NCBI RefSeq assembly: GCF_003576645.1
Contig: NC_044927.1
Location: forward strand, 17,603,185-17,667,184
Length of the DNA: 64,000 nucleotides
From: Ipomoea triloba
Lineage: Eukaryota > Streptophyta > Magnoliopsida > Solanales > Convolvulaceae
Reading direction: 5' to 3'
The position numbers and the translations under genes are program-made. Positions 12,997-22,527 of the stretch are shown here, piece by piece (position 1 is the first letter of the stretch; every line of letters starts with the position of its first letter). Under the pieces are notes generated by a model that did no database searches, was not told the origin of the DNA, and saw only the letters and a program-made list of their open reading frames with translations.

Positions 12997-13075
12997 GATC
13001 TAAATATTCTTAAAACATTATAACAAAATTCATTCNGATCTAAATATTCTTAAAACATTATAACAAAATTCATTC
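12997..13075. repeat. 39-bp direct duplication across a single N
   Basis: Bases 12997-13035 recur at 13037-13075 around the N at 13036. Probably another unmerged contig overlap. Confidence 0.85.
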
Positions 13076-13225
13076 CGTACAACGCACAGGCGAAAATACT
13101 AGTACAAATAATAGAATTAGCATGATAATATTTTGACAATCATACCTATAGAATGTCAAGTAGATGGTGTGTTGCAGAATATGTTAGGTTTAGTTTTGGG
13201 TGAATACCAGTGAGAAGGGGAGGGG

Positions 13226-13233
13226 TTTATATA
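13226..13233 (-). promoter_or_regulatory. Possible TATA box
   Basis: On the minus strand the sequence is cggTATATAAAcccctcccc, a textbook plant TATA context. It points toward the RPA-like exon at 8740. The inner Helitron (8870-13102) lies between, so if this was the promoter of that gene it is now separated from it by 4.2 kb. Inference only. Confidence 0.35.
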
Positions 13234-13610
13234 CCGTTGTTTTGGGTAGAATAATGGTTTAGTTAGAAATCTATACAAAATTGTATTATAGAATCTTATT
13301 AAGACTTCAATATTCTAATTTTAAGTTAGGAATCTATACAGAATTGTATTATAGAATATTGCCAATTTGTTTGAAAACTGCAATAAAGAAACAAATTGCC
13401 TAAAGAATTTAATGTTAAACTTATGTTATATTTAACGGAAAGAATTTGGTAAAATTATAAAGGATTAGGATATATTAGGAATTTCATTGGAGGTTGCACA
13501 ATAAGAAGAACACAAAGTACAATATGTTATAGCAGACTATTACACCAACATTTTTTTAGTTCCAATTAGGAGTCTAACATTGTTGACTCTTATTATAAGT
13601 GTATATGTAG

Positions 13611-14345
13611 ATTGATACGTGAATATAGAAACAATATTACCAATTATTTGATATTAGTTAATTTCGATTTTATATTTTCTTACCAAATAAACTTTCTTAA
13701 CTATTTGACCAATAAAATATTTAATTAGTTGATTACAAAAGTTTTGACGGGAAAATGAAATAGGAGGATTTTACTTATATATATATATATATATATAAGG
13801 ATATTTTTATATTTTCAATTAATTAGTAATATAAGTTTTTTTCTTTTACATTTTTATCTTTACTATTGTTTGGAAAAGATGATTTTATTTTTATTAATAG
13901 TAGTATAGATATAGAAGTATAGATAAGTAATCGAATTATTATTATTTGTGTAAATAATAATTACTAAATTATTTTTTCTTATAAAATTACGCATAATTTG
14001 TTTCCATTATTATCACAATTATAATGGTTTAATTATTCTCAAAATTTGGTAAATTTTTTTTTCTACCAATTAAACTTTATTATTTTTTTTACCAATTAAT
14101 TAATAATATTAGTTTGTGCGTGAAAGTTGAAGGAGAGGATTTTTTACTTGTATTAATAGTATTGATACGTGACTATAGAAACAATATTACCAATTAATAG
14201 ATATTAGTTAATTCACATTTTACATTTTCTTACCAAATAAGTTTTATTAATTATTTGACCAATAAAATATTTAATTAATTAACTACAAAAGCTTGGGCGG
14301 GAAAATAAAATAGGAGGATTTTACTTTTATATATAGTATAGATAG
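13611..14345 (-). repeat. Two diverged copies of a Helitron 5'-end segment
   Basis: 13611-13795 and 14160-14345 share a run of about 185 bp ending in the minus-strand Helitron start (aggaggattttactt then TA-rich DNA). Between them, 13860-14165 parallels 7985-8290. The block is a stack of related Helitron ends rather than unique DNA. Confidence 0.65.
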
Positions 14346-15084
14346 ATTTTTATAATTAAGGTATAATATTATTAAACTGAAATAATTAAATATAATTCAT
14401 AGAATTGAATACTTGAAAAATCATGGTATAAATTTATAATTCTCACATTTCTCGCCTATAACAATGGATTGGTAGCTAAAAATATCATAATTCTTCATTT
14501 TGCAATGTCTCTCTCTTCCGTTCACTATGAAATCATAGCTGTGGTGAATCTCTAATTCCCTTCTTCCGACGTCCAGTAAGAAATCATAATTCTTCATTTT
14601 GCATTGCCTCCCTCTTCTTTCCTTGTGAAATCATAAGGTTGGTGGCTTTCTCATTCTCTTCTTCCATCATCTAGTAACATAATACAAATTTGACAAGAGT
14701 GCATAGGGATTCAAATTCTCACGATCAACTTTAGTTCTTCCATTGGTAACTTTTTTCACCAAGTACAACATTTGTTGGTGACTTTCTCATTCTCTTCTCA
14801 CACTGTCAATAATTGAATATATATGCAGCAAGAGTACATAGGAGCCCATGCCAAATTCTCAAGATCATATTTAGTTCTTTCATTGGCAACTTTTTTCACC
14901 AAGTTGAATGTTTTTGTGAACACGGCAAGGAGACTGTAAAGTGGACCAAACAGTACATGTTGGCTTTAATTATCCCGGTAGTAATGTACTAAGTGTCTGA
15001 TTTTTCCTTTATTACATATCGTAGATGTGTGTGTGTATGTGTGTAATTATTAAATATCAATTACTAATTAGATTGCCTAATATA
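14346..15084. other. AT-rich DNA with Helitron-related repeats, no gene seen
   Basis: Imperfect repeats of segments like ttcttcattttgcattgcct and tctcattctcttctt recur at about 14440-14800 and resemble 9200-9300 inside the inner Helitron. No frame of interest. Confidence 0.5.
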
Positions 15085-15842
15085 ATTGTCTTACTAATTT
15101 TTTTTTAAAGGTAAATGTAGTTATTCCATTAATTCATAACATAAAACGTTTACATCAATGATCAATGAAATGGTAAACCATTCCTTACAGTCAGACATAG
15201 AAACAACTTTTCTAACTATGCTATAGAAAACTTGAATCGCAGACTGTTTTATAACTATGAAGCTATATTTCTTCAGGGAGCTTAAAGCTTCATCAAAGAT
15301 CTGGGTCTTCTTCATAGTTTTTTTTTTGTTCGCCCAGGATAAGATCAACACTTCTCGAAACCAAACTAAACGATTTATGCTAATGAAAATGAAAAGCTCG
15401 TGAAAGTAACGAGAGGGAAAAAGCTCGTGAAACTAACGAGAGGAAAACACAAAAATAGAGAAAATAAAAAGTGGGTAAAGTCAAAGTAGGGTTGGGAGTT
15501 CAAGACTACCAACACAAACCCGAATACCTACCTACTATTATTTTATTCAAAGGGAGAGAAAACGGAAGAAGAAGATCTGTGGCGGTGGTCGGAGGCGGAC
15601 GGAGCTGCGACGGTGGTCGGGGCGGAAGAAGAGCGAGAGCAAACATAGAAGGTGACCAAAACCGCCGGCTCAAAGCTCCATCAGAGCTCCGGCCGGAGGC
15701 CGGCGGTGGAAGCCGAAGTTGAGCAGCAGAGAAAGGCGTTTGATTTTAGAGAGAAAAGGGAGGCAGCATTAGGGTTTTTCGATTAGATGATTGGTTTTGG
15801 TAGCTGATATTTTTCCTTATATTTAATATTGTCTTACTAATT
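15085..15842 (-). mobile_element. Poly(A)-tailed non-LTR retroelement, fuller copy
   Basis: The element body is 15100-15827 on the minus strand. Its 3' end has an A run (T run at about 15097-15106 on the plus strand). It is bracketed by a perfect 15-bp direct repeat, attgtcttactaatt, at 15085-15099 and 15828-15842, as expected for target-primed reverse transcription. The 5' part is GC-rich and starts with an aaaaccctaatgctgcc-type leader. There is no reverse transcriptase, and no tRNA-like A or B box was recognised. A second copy lies inverted at 19437-20104. It could be a LINE-derived non-autonomous element or a retroposed transcript. Reading frames at 15121-15351 and 15471-15722 are not recognised. 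Confidence 0.8.
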
Positions 15843-16500
15843 GATTCTCATGCTACTATAATTTATACATTTGAAGACTTTTTATTATCAAGCTAAATAT
15901 CTACTAATTGCCTTAATAATTTAGATAATTCTTAAGTCACATCCGGTAGTACTAAAAGTATTACTTTAAATTTTTATAAATACGATATAATATTATTAAA
16001 CCAAAAATAATTAAAAATAATGTATCCATGGTACAAAAGATTTTATAATTACCTTAATAATTAACTATTACTTTTTATTGCCTAAAATAAATTGAAAATT
16101 ACTCTGTATTAAACATTATTTATGGTAACTATTATGTCTCGTGTAATACTAAAATTATTAGGTAGGATTTTTTATAATTAAGGTATAGTATTATTATACC
16201 AAAATTATTAAAAATAATGTGTCTATAGTACAAAATAAATTATACTTATCTTAATAATTAATTATTAATATAATTGAATAAATTGAAAATTATTAATAAT
16301 TATTTATGATAATTATTAGGTCCTGTGTAATACTAAAATTATTAGGTATGACTTTTATATGCATATTTAGTAATTTCCATAATAAATAATTATTAATATA
16401 ATTGTCTAAGATAAATTGACAATTATTAAAACTTATTAATGGTAATATTAGGTCTTGAGTAGTACTAAAATTATTATGATTTTTACAATTAAGGTACTCA
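15843..16500. other. AT-rich DNA, no gene seen
   Basis: Contains several loose repeats of ggtatgacttttataattaag-like and cctaatataattg-like segments. No supported feature. Confidence 0.5.
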
Positions 16501-16504
16501 TCCC

Positions 16505-16645
16505 CCCTTAACCAAGCTTTGGGTATGGAACAAGCTTAAATCTCCAGGCACGCTATCCTGCTCAATAGATGTGCCTACAATCCAGCGAGAGTATTAGTCA
16601 CTGTATCCGACGGTGGAAACCCTGGGTTACACCCAAAAAAAAATT
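16505..16645 (+). mobile_element. Possible SINE copy (family C)
   Basis: About 140 bp of non-AT-rich DNA (ccttaaccaagctttgggta ... ccctgggttacaccc) ends in an A run at 16637-16645. A shorter related copy lies at about 42450-42535 (gctttgggtatggagcagta ... tacaattcaaaaaaa). Dispersed copies with A tails suggest a SINE. The polymerase III boxes are not clear. Confidence 0.4.
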
Positions 16646-16734
16646 TAAGTATGACTTTTATAATTAAGGTATAATATTATTAAATCGAAATAACTAAATA
16701 TAATTCATAGACTTGAAAACTTTTAATTACCAAC

Positions 16735-17030
16735 ATATATATATAGGTATTGGATCATATGAAAACAAGTTCTTAGGAGAAAACTAAGAGCCAATCTCAA
16801 ACTTACATCTGGAAAAAATTGAACACCAAATCATATTTTAAAAAAAAATGCAGTGACACTTTTGTAATTATCATCAACGTTATTATGCAAACTTGAACAC
16901 CAAAATCTGCAATTTTTAGACTTTCCAGGTTTGCACATTTAGTAGTAATATTTCGTATATTTAGTATTAAAAGATTGCACTTGCAAAAGTACAAAAGTGC
17001 ATTACACTTAGGGTTTCGATTTTAGAGTCT
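16735..17030. mobile_element. Micron-like dispersed repeat next to a TA run
   Basis: About 285 bp starting ggtattggatcatatgaaaa and ending gtttcgattttagagtct. It is closely related to 45203-45478 and, at its left edge and inverted, to about 20190-20220. All three junctions abut TA/ATA tracts. This fits the Micron type of repeat that targets (TA)n sites. No coding capacity. Confidence 0.55.
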
Positions 17031-17212
17031 ATAACAAATTGTAACACAATTTTAGAATATTATAATATACTACAAGAATTTATTTCAATTTTAGTAATAT
17101 TGTAACTTTTGATTCTCAATTTTGATTTGTTTTACTTTTAATTATCAAATTTTAAAATTTCACTTCTAATTTTAGATACCCAAAATTCCTAACATTTTGA
17201 GGACTTCATCCT

Positions 17213-17345
17213 AGTTTTTTTTTTTTTGAAACAGTCATAATCCTTATAAGGTAATATCTATTCTATTTCTATCCTTAATTTTGTCAGATCAAAGAATCGA
17301 TATCTTACCACCGGAATTCGGTCTTGTGACCACCTATTTGAAATG
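17213..17345 (-). mobile_element. SINE copy (family B)
   Basis: On the minus strand it reads aggtggtcacaagaccgaat, then ggtaagatatcgattctttg, then accttataaggattatgact, gtttc and an A run. It is the same family as 29868-29987 in plus orientation. A weak B-box-like gaccgaattcc is present. Confidence 0.55.
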
Positions 17346-19425
17346 GCAAGAGAGCTAACATCTTACAATATTTAAAAATATTAATATGAATATTTATAAC
17401 TAAAAGTAAAATAATTTTTAAATAAAAAATAAAAATGAAGCAAACTAAAGTCGATAATTAAAAGTGAAATATCACTCTAAGTATCAATATGAATTAAACT
17501 CTATACTATATAATAATATTTAAATAATAAATTTTTTGTGGTTTTGAGTATGAATGTATTAATAATATTAATTAGGATTTGTTTTAATCATTAATAAAGC
17601 GTACACTATCATCGGAATTATTTATGGAAACCTTGGAGGCTATGTGTCATCAAAAGTTCAGACATGCATGTTACACAATGATACGAGGGACTACATATGG
17701 TCTCTCTATCTACCTGTCTGTCCACATGAAAATTGTCCACAAGTCATATCATCTTAGTATCCATCTTGCCCTCCATATTCCATTCTCCTGATCTTTAAGA
17801 AATTTTGGAAATAAGATTTGATTGAAATGTTTTAGTCATATAGCAATAATGGTTTAGTTTAATATAATTAGTTTAATTTTTTATTATATAACCCAAGATT
17901 GAGTTAATTTTTGGCATTTAAATTTCCTTTAAAATGATACAAATGCTAATTATATTGGGATAATTTTTTATTTTTTTTTACCAAAATTATGTTATCTAAA
18001 CTGGTTTGAATTTTTACTACTCATACTTTTATTTTATTATATATTTTCTACATGTTGAATAATCATTAATTTTAAGGTGCATAGTCTACTAGTTCTTGCA
18101 AAAATTTTAAATATTCCTCAATGAGTAATAGTTTTGAAACATATCCCTCGCTAATCGAATGAAAGAGAAGAAGAAAAACATAAGGAAAAAGAAAAAAAAA
18201 TCATTACAACTAATGATCAATTGTAATATATATATTTGCACAACTCCCCTACCCCTAATAGTACATTTGCTAAAACTATGTGGTGTATATTTGTATACCT
18301 AGTAGTGTGTTTTTTGGTGATGCGTACCTAATGATACATATTTGTGTGGTGCATTTTCTAACATTGAGTGATGTATATTTGTATACATAGTGGTGTGGCT
18401 GCACTGACCGCACGTTAAGGGGTGGTCACACCTGATTATTCCCTTCAATCTTCTTTCCCAGTTCTATCCAGCCCACATAAACAGTAGTTATACTACGACA
18501 TTTGCTTATTATCACCCAACACCGACAACAATGTCTCTCCATCTTATTAAGGGAGGGGAAATATGTGTCACGTTTTGAAAATTGACGGGCAATATTTATA
18601 CCACTAATAATTTAGAATTGATATTGATAATTGACATATTTGTGAATGGAATAAATTACAATTTTTCTTAAGAAGTTTATCCATGGCCGCAGTATCTACA
18701 AAAACCATGAGCGAGTGAGGGGATTTTATATTGAAGCATCAATCACTCCTTAATTGACACATGACATTAGCCCAGTCGAAGCTATTAAAAAAAAAAATTT
18801 AACTGTGTCGGCATTCTGGAATCTGGAGGTTAATAATTGTGCGATCGAATTCCCATGCAATATTAATATATTTATTATTTAGCATTAAAATTAAATAATA
18901 TATATTAAGTTGAAAAAGCCAAGACTATAAACAGTTGTTTTGTTTTGTTTTGTTTTTTGTTTTTTTTAAAGGGAAGACACTTTTCTAGGTTGAAAATTGA
19001 CACGACATTGCTATGTGTTATCTTATGATTCGCTTCGTCGTGGTTGATTTTTTCTTTTGTTATTTCTATTCCATATCTTTGTTTTTCTTTTGCAAATTGT
19101 AAAGATTGGAAAATCTTTGGGCATGTAGAATAGTTTATTCATGTGTACGTAAATCTATTGACTGAAAAAAAGTGATCTGAGATCGATCCCTCACATGATG
19201 ATTTCTATTTAGTCAAGCATTGTTGTCGGACTTTTCTCAGGTAGGTTCAATGCATGCATATTATTCGTAGTTTTGCAGACGAAACGGAAGACTCTAAAGA
19301 TGAAAATGGAGAAAGAAAACAATTTTACCAAAAATACAATTCCTAAAAACATGCATAACAATTAAAAATAATAATCATAAATATTCTAAATGCCCTAAAA
19401 ATTATTAAACAACCCTTACATAAAT
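17346..19425. other. Intergenic DNA, no gene seen
   Basis: AT-rich, no frame above background. Around 18270-18400 the motif gtgtatatttgtatacctag recurs loosely twice. No supported feature in the rest. Confidence 0.5.
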
Positions 19426-20115
19426 ACACATAGATAGCCTCCCTTTTCTCTCTAAAACCAAAAGCCTTTCTCTGCTGCTCAACTTCGGCTTCCACCGCCG
19501 GTCTCCGGCCGGAGCTCTAATGGAGCTTTGAGCCGGCGGTTTTGGTCACCTTCTACGTTTGCTCCGGCTCTTCTTCCGCCCCGACCACCGTCGTAGCTCC
19601 GTCCGCCTCCGACCACCGCCACATATCTTCTTCTTCCGTTTTCTTTCCCTTTAAATAAAATAATAGTAGGAAGGTATTGAGGTTTGTGTTGGTAGTCTTG
19701 AACTCCCAACCCTACTTTGGCTTTACCACTTTTTATTTTCTCTATTATTGTGTTTTCCTCTTGTTACTTTCACGGGATTTTTTTCTCTCGTTACTTTCAT
19801 GAGCTTTTCATTATCATTAGCATAAATCGTTTAGTTTGGTTTCGGCAAGTGTTGATCTTATCCTGGGCGAGCAAAAAAGTATGATGACGAAGACCCAGAT
19901 CTTTGATGAAGCTTTAAGCTCCTTGAAGGAACATAGCTTCCTAGTTATGAAACAGTCTGCGATTCAAGTTTTCTATAGCATAGTTAGAAAAGTTGTTTCT
20001 ATGTCTGACTGTAAGGAATGATTTACCATTTCATTTATCGTTGATGTAAACGTTTTATGTTATGAATTAATGGAATAGCTACGTTTATCTTCAAAAAAAA
20101 AAAAACACATAAATA
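19426..20115 (+). mobile_element. Poly(A)-tailed non-LTR retroelement, 5'-truncated copy
   Basis: Body 19437-20104, inverted relative to the copy at 15100-15827. It lacks the first about 65 bp of that copy, as expected for 5' truncation during retrotransposition. It ends in an A run (20093-20105). An 11-bp direct repeat with one mismatch flanks it: acacatagata at 19426-19436 and acacataaata at 20105-20115. The two copies are similar but not identical, so they inserted independently. Confidence 0.8.
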
Positions 20116-20165
20116 AATAAGCCAATAAATCTCAAAAAGAAAAAAAAAATCAGGACGGTAAGATA

Positions 20166-20230
20166 TACCAAGATCAATAGCCAAGATTAATCCTCATGTT
20201 CTCATGTGGGAAGGTGTTCTCATATGAATA

Positions 20231-20300
<70 letters not shown>
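20166..20300. repeat. Repeat edge plus (AAAT)n and (TA)n tracts
   Basis: 20190-20220 (ttctcatgtgggaaggtgttctc, split by mismatches) is the inverted edge of the Micron-like family. It is followed by aaat repeats (about 20229-20263) and a TA array to 20300. Confidence 0.6.
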
Positions 20301-20303
<3 letters not shown>

Positions 20304-21010
20304 TTGCATAATAGTGGACTAGCAGTCTAGCAATAAAGAAACTAGCTAGTTATAAATATAAAATACGGAGTAATTATTTTGTTAGTTTGAAATTGGTCTT
20401 GCTTAATTTGTTTGTTTATGTGCTAAATACTTTTAAACAAATTTTGAGATGAATTCAAATATCTTCTCACAAAAGGTTGAATCTGCTACTCTAAGGGCTC
20501 TCACGTTCTAACCCAACAGAGTATGGGGAGGACTCAGTGGCTCAGCACACTGAACCAAATTTAGTTTCAAATTTGTAATCTTTTGGTCAAAACTTTTGTG
20601 AATAAAATTAGTTATAATTTCGTAAATTATTTTTTAAAAAAAAATTGTAAGCTTCATTATTTGTATTAAAAGATATAAAGTTTGATTTAGAGATTTGGCA
20701 CATAAAATGGGAGCGATTGGATATTTTTATTTTAAAGAAGAAAATATGATTGGGTTTGGATAATTTGCAAAACTTTCCATGTGGAAGAAAGGCATTGAAG
20801 CAGGGAAAGGGGTAGAAATTTGTAATACTTTATGTTGACGGTTGACGATTGACGAATTGAAGGCCGACGACAAGGACACGAGTATTGTCACGTTAGGATC
20901 ACATTTCATCTTTCATAGAATTAGAGCATAGACTCGGCCCCACTTTATTGATAACTATTCCTTCCCTAGTTCGGTGTAACGTTTGTTTCAAAACCCAAAA
21001 AAATACTACA
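20301..21010. other. Intergenic DNA, no gene seen
   Basis: No supported frame. A short stretch at 20520-20560 (ggactcagtggctcagcaca) looks tRNA-like but is isolated. Confidence 0.45.
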
Positions 21011-21013
21011 TAA

Positions 21014-21173
21014 TTTTTTTTAGTACTATTCACTCTGTTATAATATGTGTTCATAGTTACTTTCTCAACCAAATGAAGCACAAAGAGTCAATATCATCTC
21101 CACTGAGATTCGAACTCATTCCCTCCCATGTGGAGTGCAACCGAGTGCCACTAAACCACAAGGTCTTTGGCAC
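21014..21173 (-). mobile_element. tRNA-derived SINE (family A)
   Basis: On the minus strand the copy begins tgccaaagaccttgtggttt. It has an A-box-like TGGTTTAGTGGC, a B-box-like GAGTTCGAATCTC about 40 bp later, then a body with ttgactctttgtgctt. A T run on the plus strand (21014-21021) represents the A tail. The family recurs at 58374-58497. Confidence 0.7.
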
Positions 21174-21338
21174 TTAAAAAATAAATTTTAGAAAACAAAA
21201 TATTCTAAATTTTAAGTATGTACTTATTAATGAAAAATGAAGTTAACAAACAATATTTATTTTAGTTAAAAAATTGATTCATTTTAGCATAAAAGTCTTT
21301 TCAGATTTTAACTCGATTTTTTTTCTAAATTTTCTTCT

Positions 21339-21488
21339 TGTTAGTCATATTATATTGTTACCTAGTCTGTAGTCTTGACCAGGTTGTAAGCCTATTGTAT
21401 AGGGCTAGTTTAGTTAGTCTGTTAGCGTTACATTCTGGATGGTTATATTGATGTACTGGATGAGAGAAACAAATCAATCAACAACTCA
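21339..21488 (+). repeat. 5' LTR of copia 1
   Basis: 150 bp from tgttagtcatattatat to ...caacaactca, canonical TG...CA ends. Confidence 0.88.
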
Positions 21489-21489
21489 T

Positions 21490-21499
21490 TTGGTATCAG
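21490..21499 (+). promoter_or_regulatory. Primer-binding site of copia 1
   Basis: TGGTATCAGA one base after the LTR, complementary to the 3' end of initiator tRNA-Met, the usual primer of plant copia elements. The next bases (cgg) depart from the usual gc. Confidence 0.85.
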
Positions 21500-21535
21500 A
21501 CGGTGTTAGGTCTCTTCGTTTCCTCTCTACCGAAA

Positions 21536-22527
21536 ATGTCTACCAATTCCAGTGAGCGAACTGTTTCCGCCACCACCTTGCCGTTGCCGGCTACCACCAA
21601 CACGTTAAACGCCGCCCACCATTTCGTTTCTATAAAGCTTACCAGCCGGAACTTCCTTTTTTGGCGGACGAAATCATACCATTCCTCCGTGGCCAAGGTT
21701 TGTTAGGCTACGTCGACGGCGAACAGCCATGCCCTCCGACGACGCTCCTCACCCCACCGCCTGACGGCGCCCCAACCGGCACTCCGCCCACGGCAGCCGT
21801 CAACCCAGCCTATGCACCATGGATTCAGCAAGATCAATCGATCCTATCGCTGATCATCTCCTCCCTCTCCGATGAGGTGATGTACCTGGCAGTAGGACGC
21901 AACACCGCCCGTGAGGTTTGGCTGTCGATCACCGCCGTCTTGGGCTCCTCTACGCGTGCGCGGTCACTCAATCTCCTCGGCCAGCTCCAATCACTCCGGC
22001 AGGGAGATAGTTCTCCGGCTGAATACCTCGATCGGGCACAGCTCATCATCGAGGACCTTGTGCTCGCCGGTCGGCCGATGTCCCTCGACGAACAGAATCT
22101 GCACGTGTTCAGGGGCTTGCGGCCGGAATTTCGCACCATGGCGGCCTCCCTCACGATCTCAGGTAATCCCGTGACCATCCCTCACCTAGCCGACTGTCTA
22201 CAGGCGCAGGAGTACATCTGGGCAGACGAGTTCACCACCGCCGCTGCTGGATCATCCACCGCACTGTACGCGGGTCGTGGCCGAAGGCAGAACACCGACG
22301 CGGGTAACGGTTCGCGGCAGTCAAATACCGGCCAGAACCGTGGTCGCCATGGTCATGGTCGTGGAGGACAAGGCCGCGGCCGCGGCGGAACTCCCAGGTT
22401 TCAAATTTGTCGCTCTCACGAACACACTATCGTCTACTGCTTCAAGCGCTATGTAGGGAATCCGTCGGCGCATGCGAACGTTGCTGTCGCCGGTGATGGA
22501 GGATCGGCTGTTTCGGCTGACGACTAG
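21536..22527 (+). pseudogene. copia 1 gag (frameshifted)
   Basis: Gag forms the cytoplasmic particle that packages the element RNA. The first ATG is at 21536 (MSTNSSERTV...). The frame is lost at about 21672-21675, inside the conserved FW...IIPFLRG region; the rest continues in another frame to 22527. The C-terminal zinc knuckle (FQICRSHEHTIVYC) keeps C-X4-H-X4-C but has Phe in place of the first Cys, so it should not bind zinc normally. The frame ends in TAG at 22525-22527 directly before the protease motif, where a Trp is expected. Confidence 0.85.

Larger units (their letters stand above)
8870..13102 (+). mobile_element. Plus-strand Helitron inserted in the minus-strand Helitron
   Basis: The 5' terminus TCTATACTCTATATAAAAG at 8870 is preceded by A. 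The 3' terminus has a degenerate hairpin (ccgtacaacgcacagg, 13074-13089) and ends gcgaaaatactag at 13102, followed by T. The 3' region (12860-13102) closely parallels 7375-7580, so both belong to one family. Inside are a hAT-like MITE (9951-10547), long TA arrays and a possible captured exon near 9390-9500. Two N joins (10964 and 13036) with duplicated flanks make its true length uncertain. No Rep/helicase frame was seen. Confidence 0.6.
8291..14342 (-). mobile_element. Minus-strand Helitron, interrupted by a second Helitron
   Basis: On the minus strand a Helitron 3' end lies at 8291-8315: the hairpin CGCGCAACGCGCG, then tgtcataa and CTAG. A matching 5' end, TCTATACTATATATAAAAG read on the minus strand, lies at 14342. 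The stretch between 8870 and 13102 is a separate plus-strand Helitron. Removing it leaves about 1.8 kb that includes an RPA1-like exon and a promoter-like TATA box in the same orientation as the element. A second, older 5'-end copy at 13611-13795 means that the pairing with 14342 is not certain. Confidence 0.5.

Noticed and set aside
15100..20104. 650-bp inverted repeat considered as a hairpin RNA locus
   Set aside because: The arms are two separate retroelement insertions with different target duplications; the 3.6-kb loop is unrelated DNA. Double-stranded RNA is still possible but nothing in the sequence supports it.
21014..21173. tRNA gene
   Set aside because: A and B boxes are present but there is no cloverleaf or acceptor pairing, and the copy has a SINE body and A tail.
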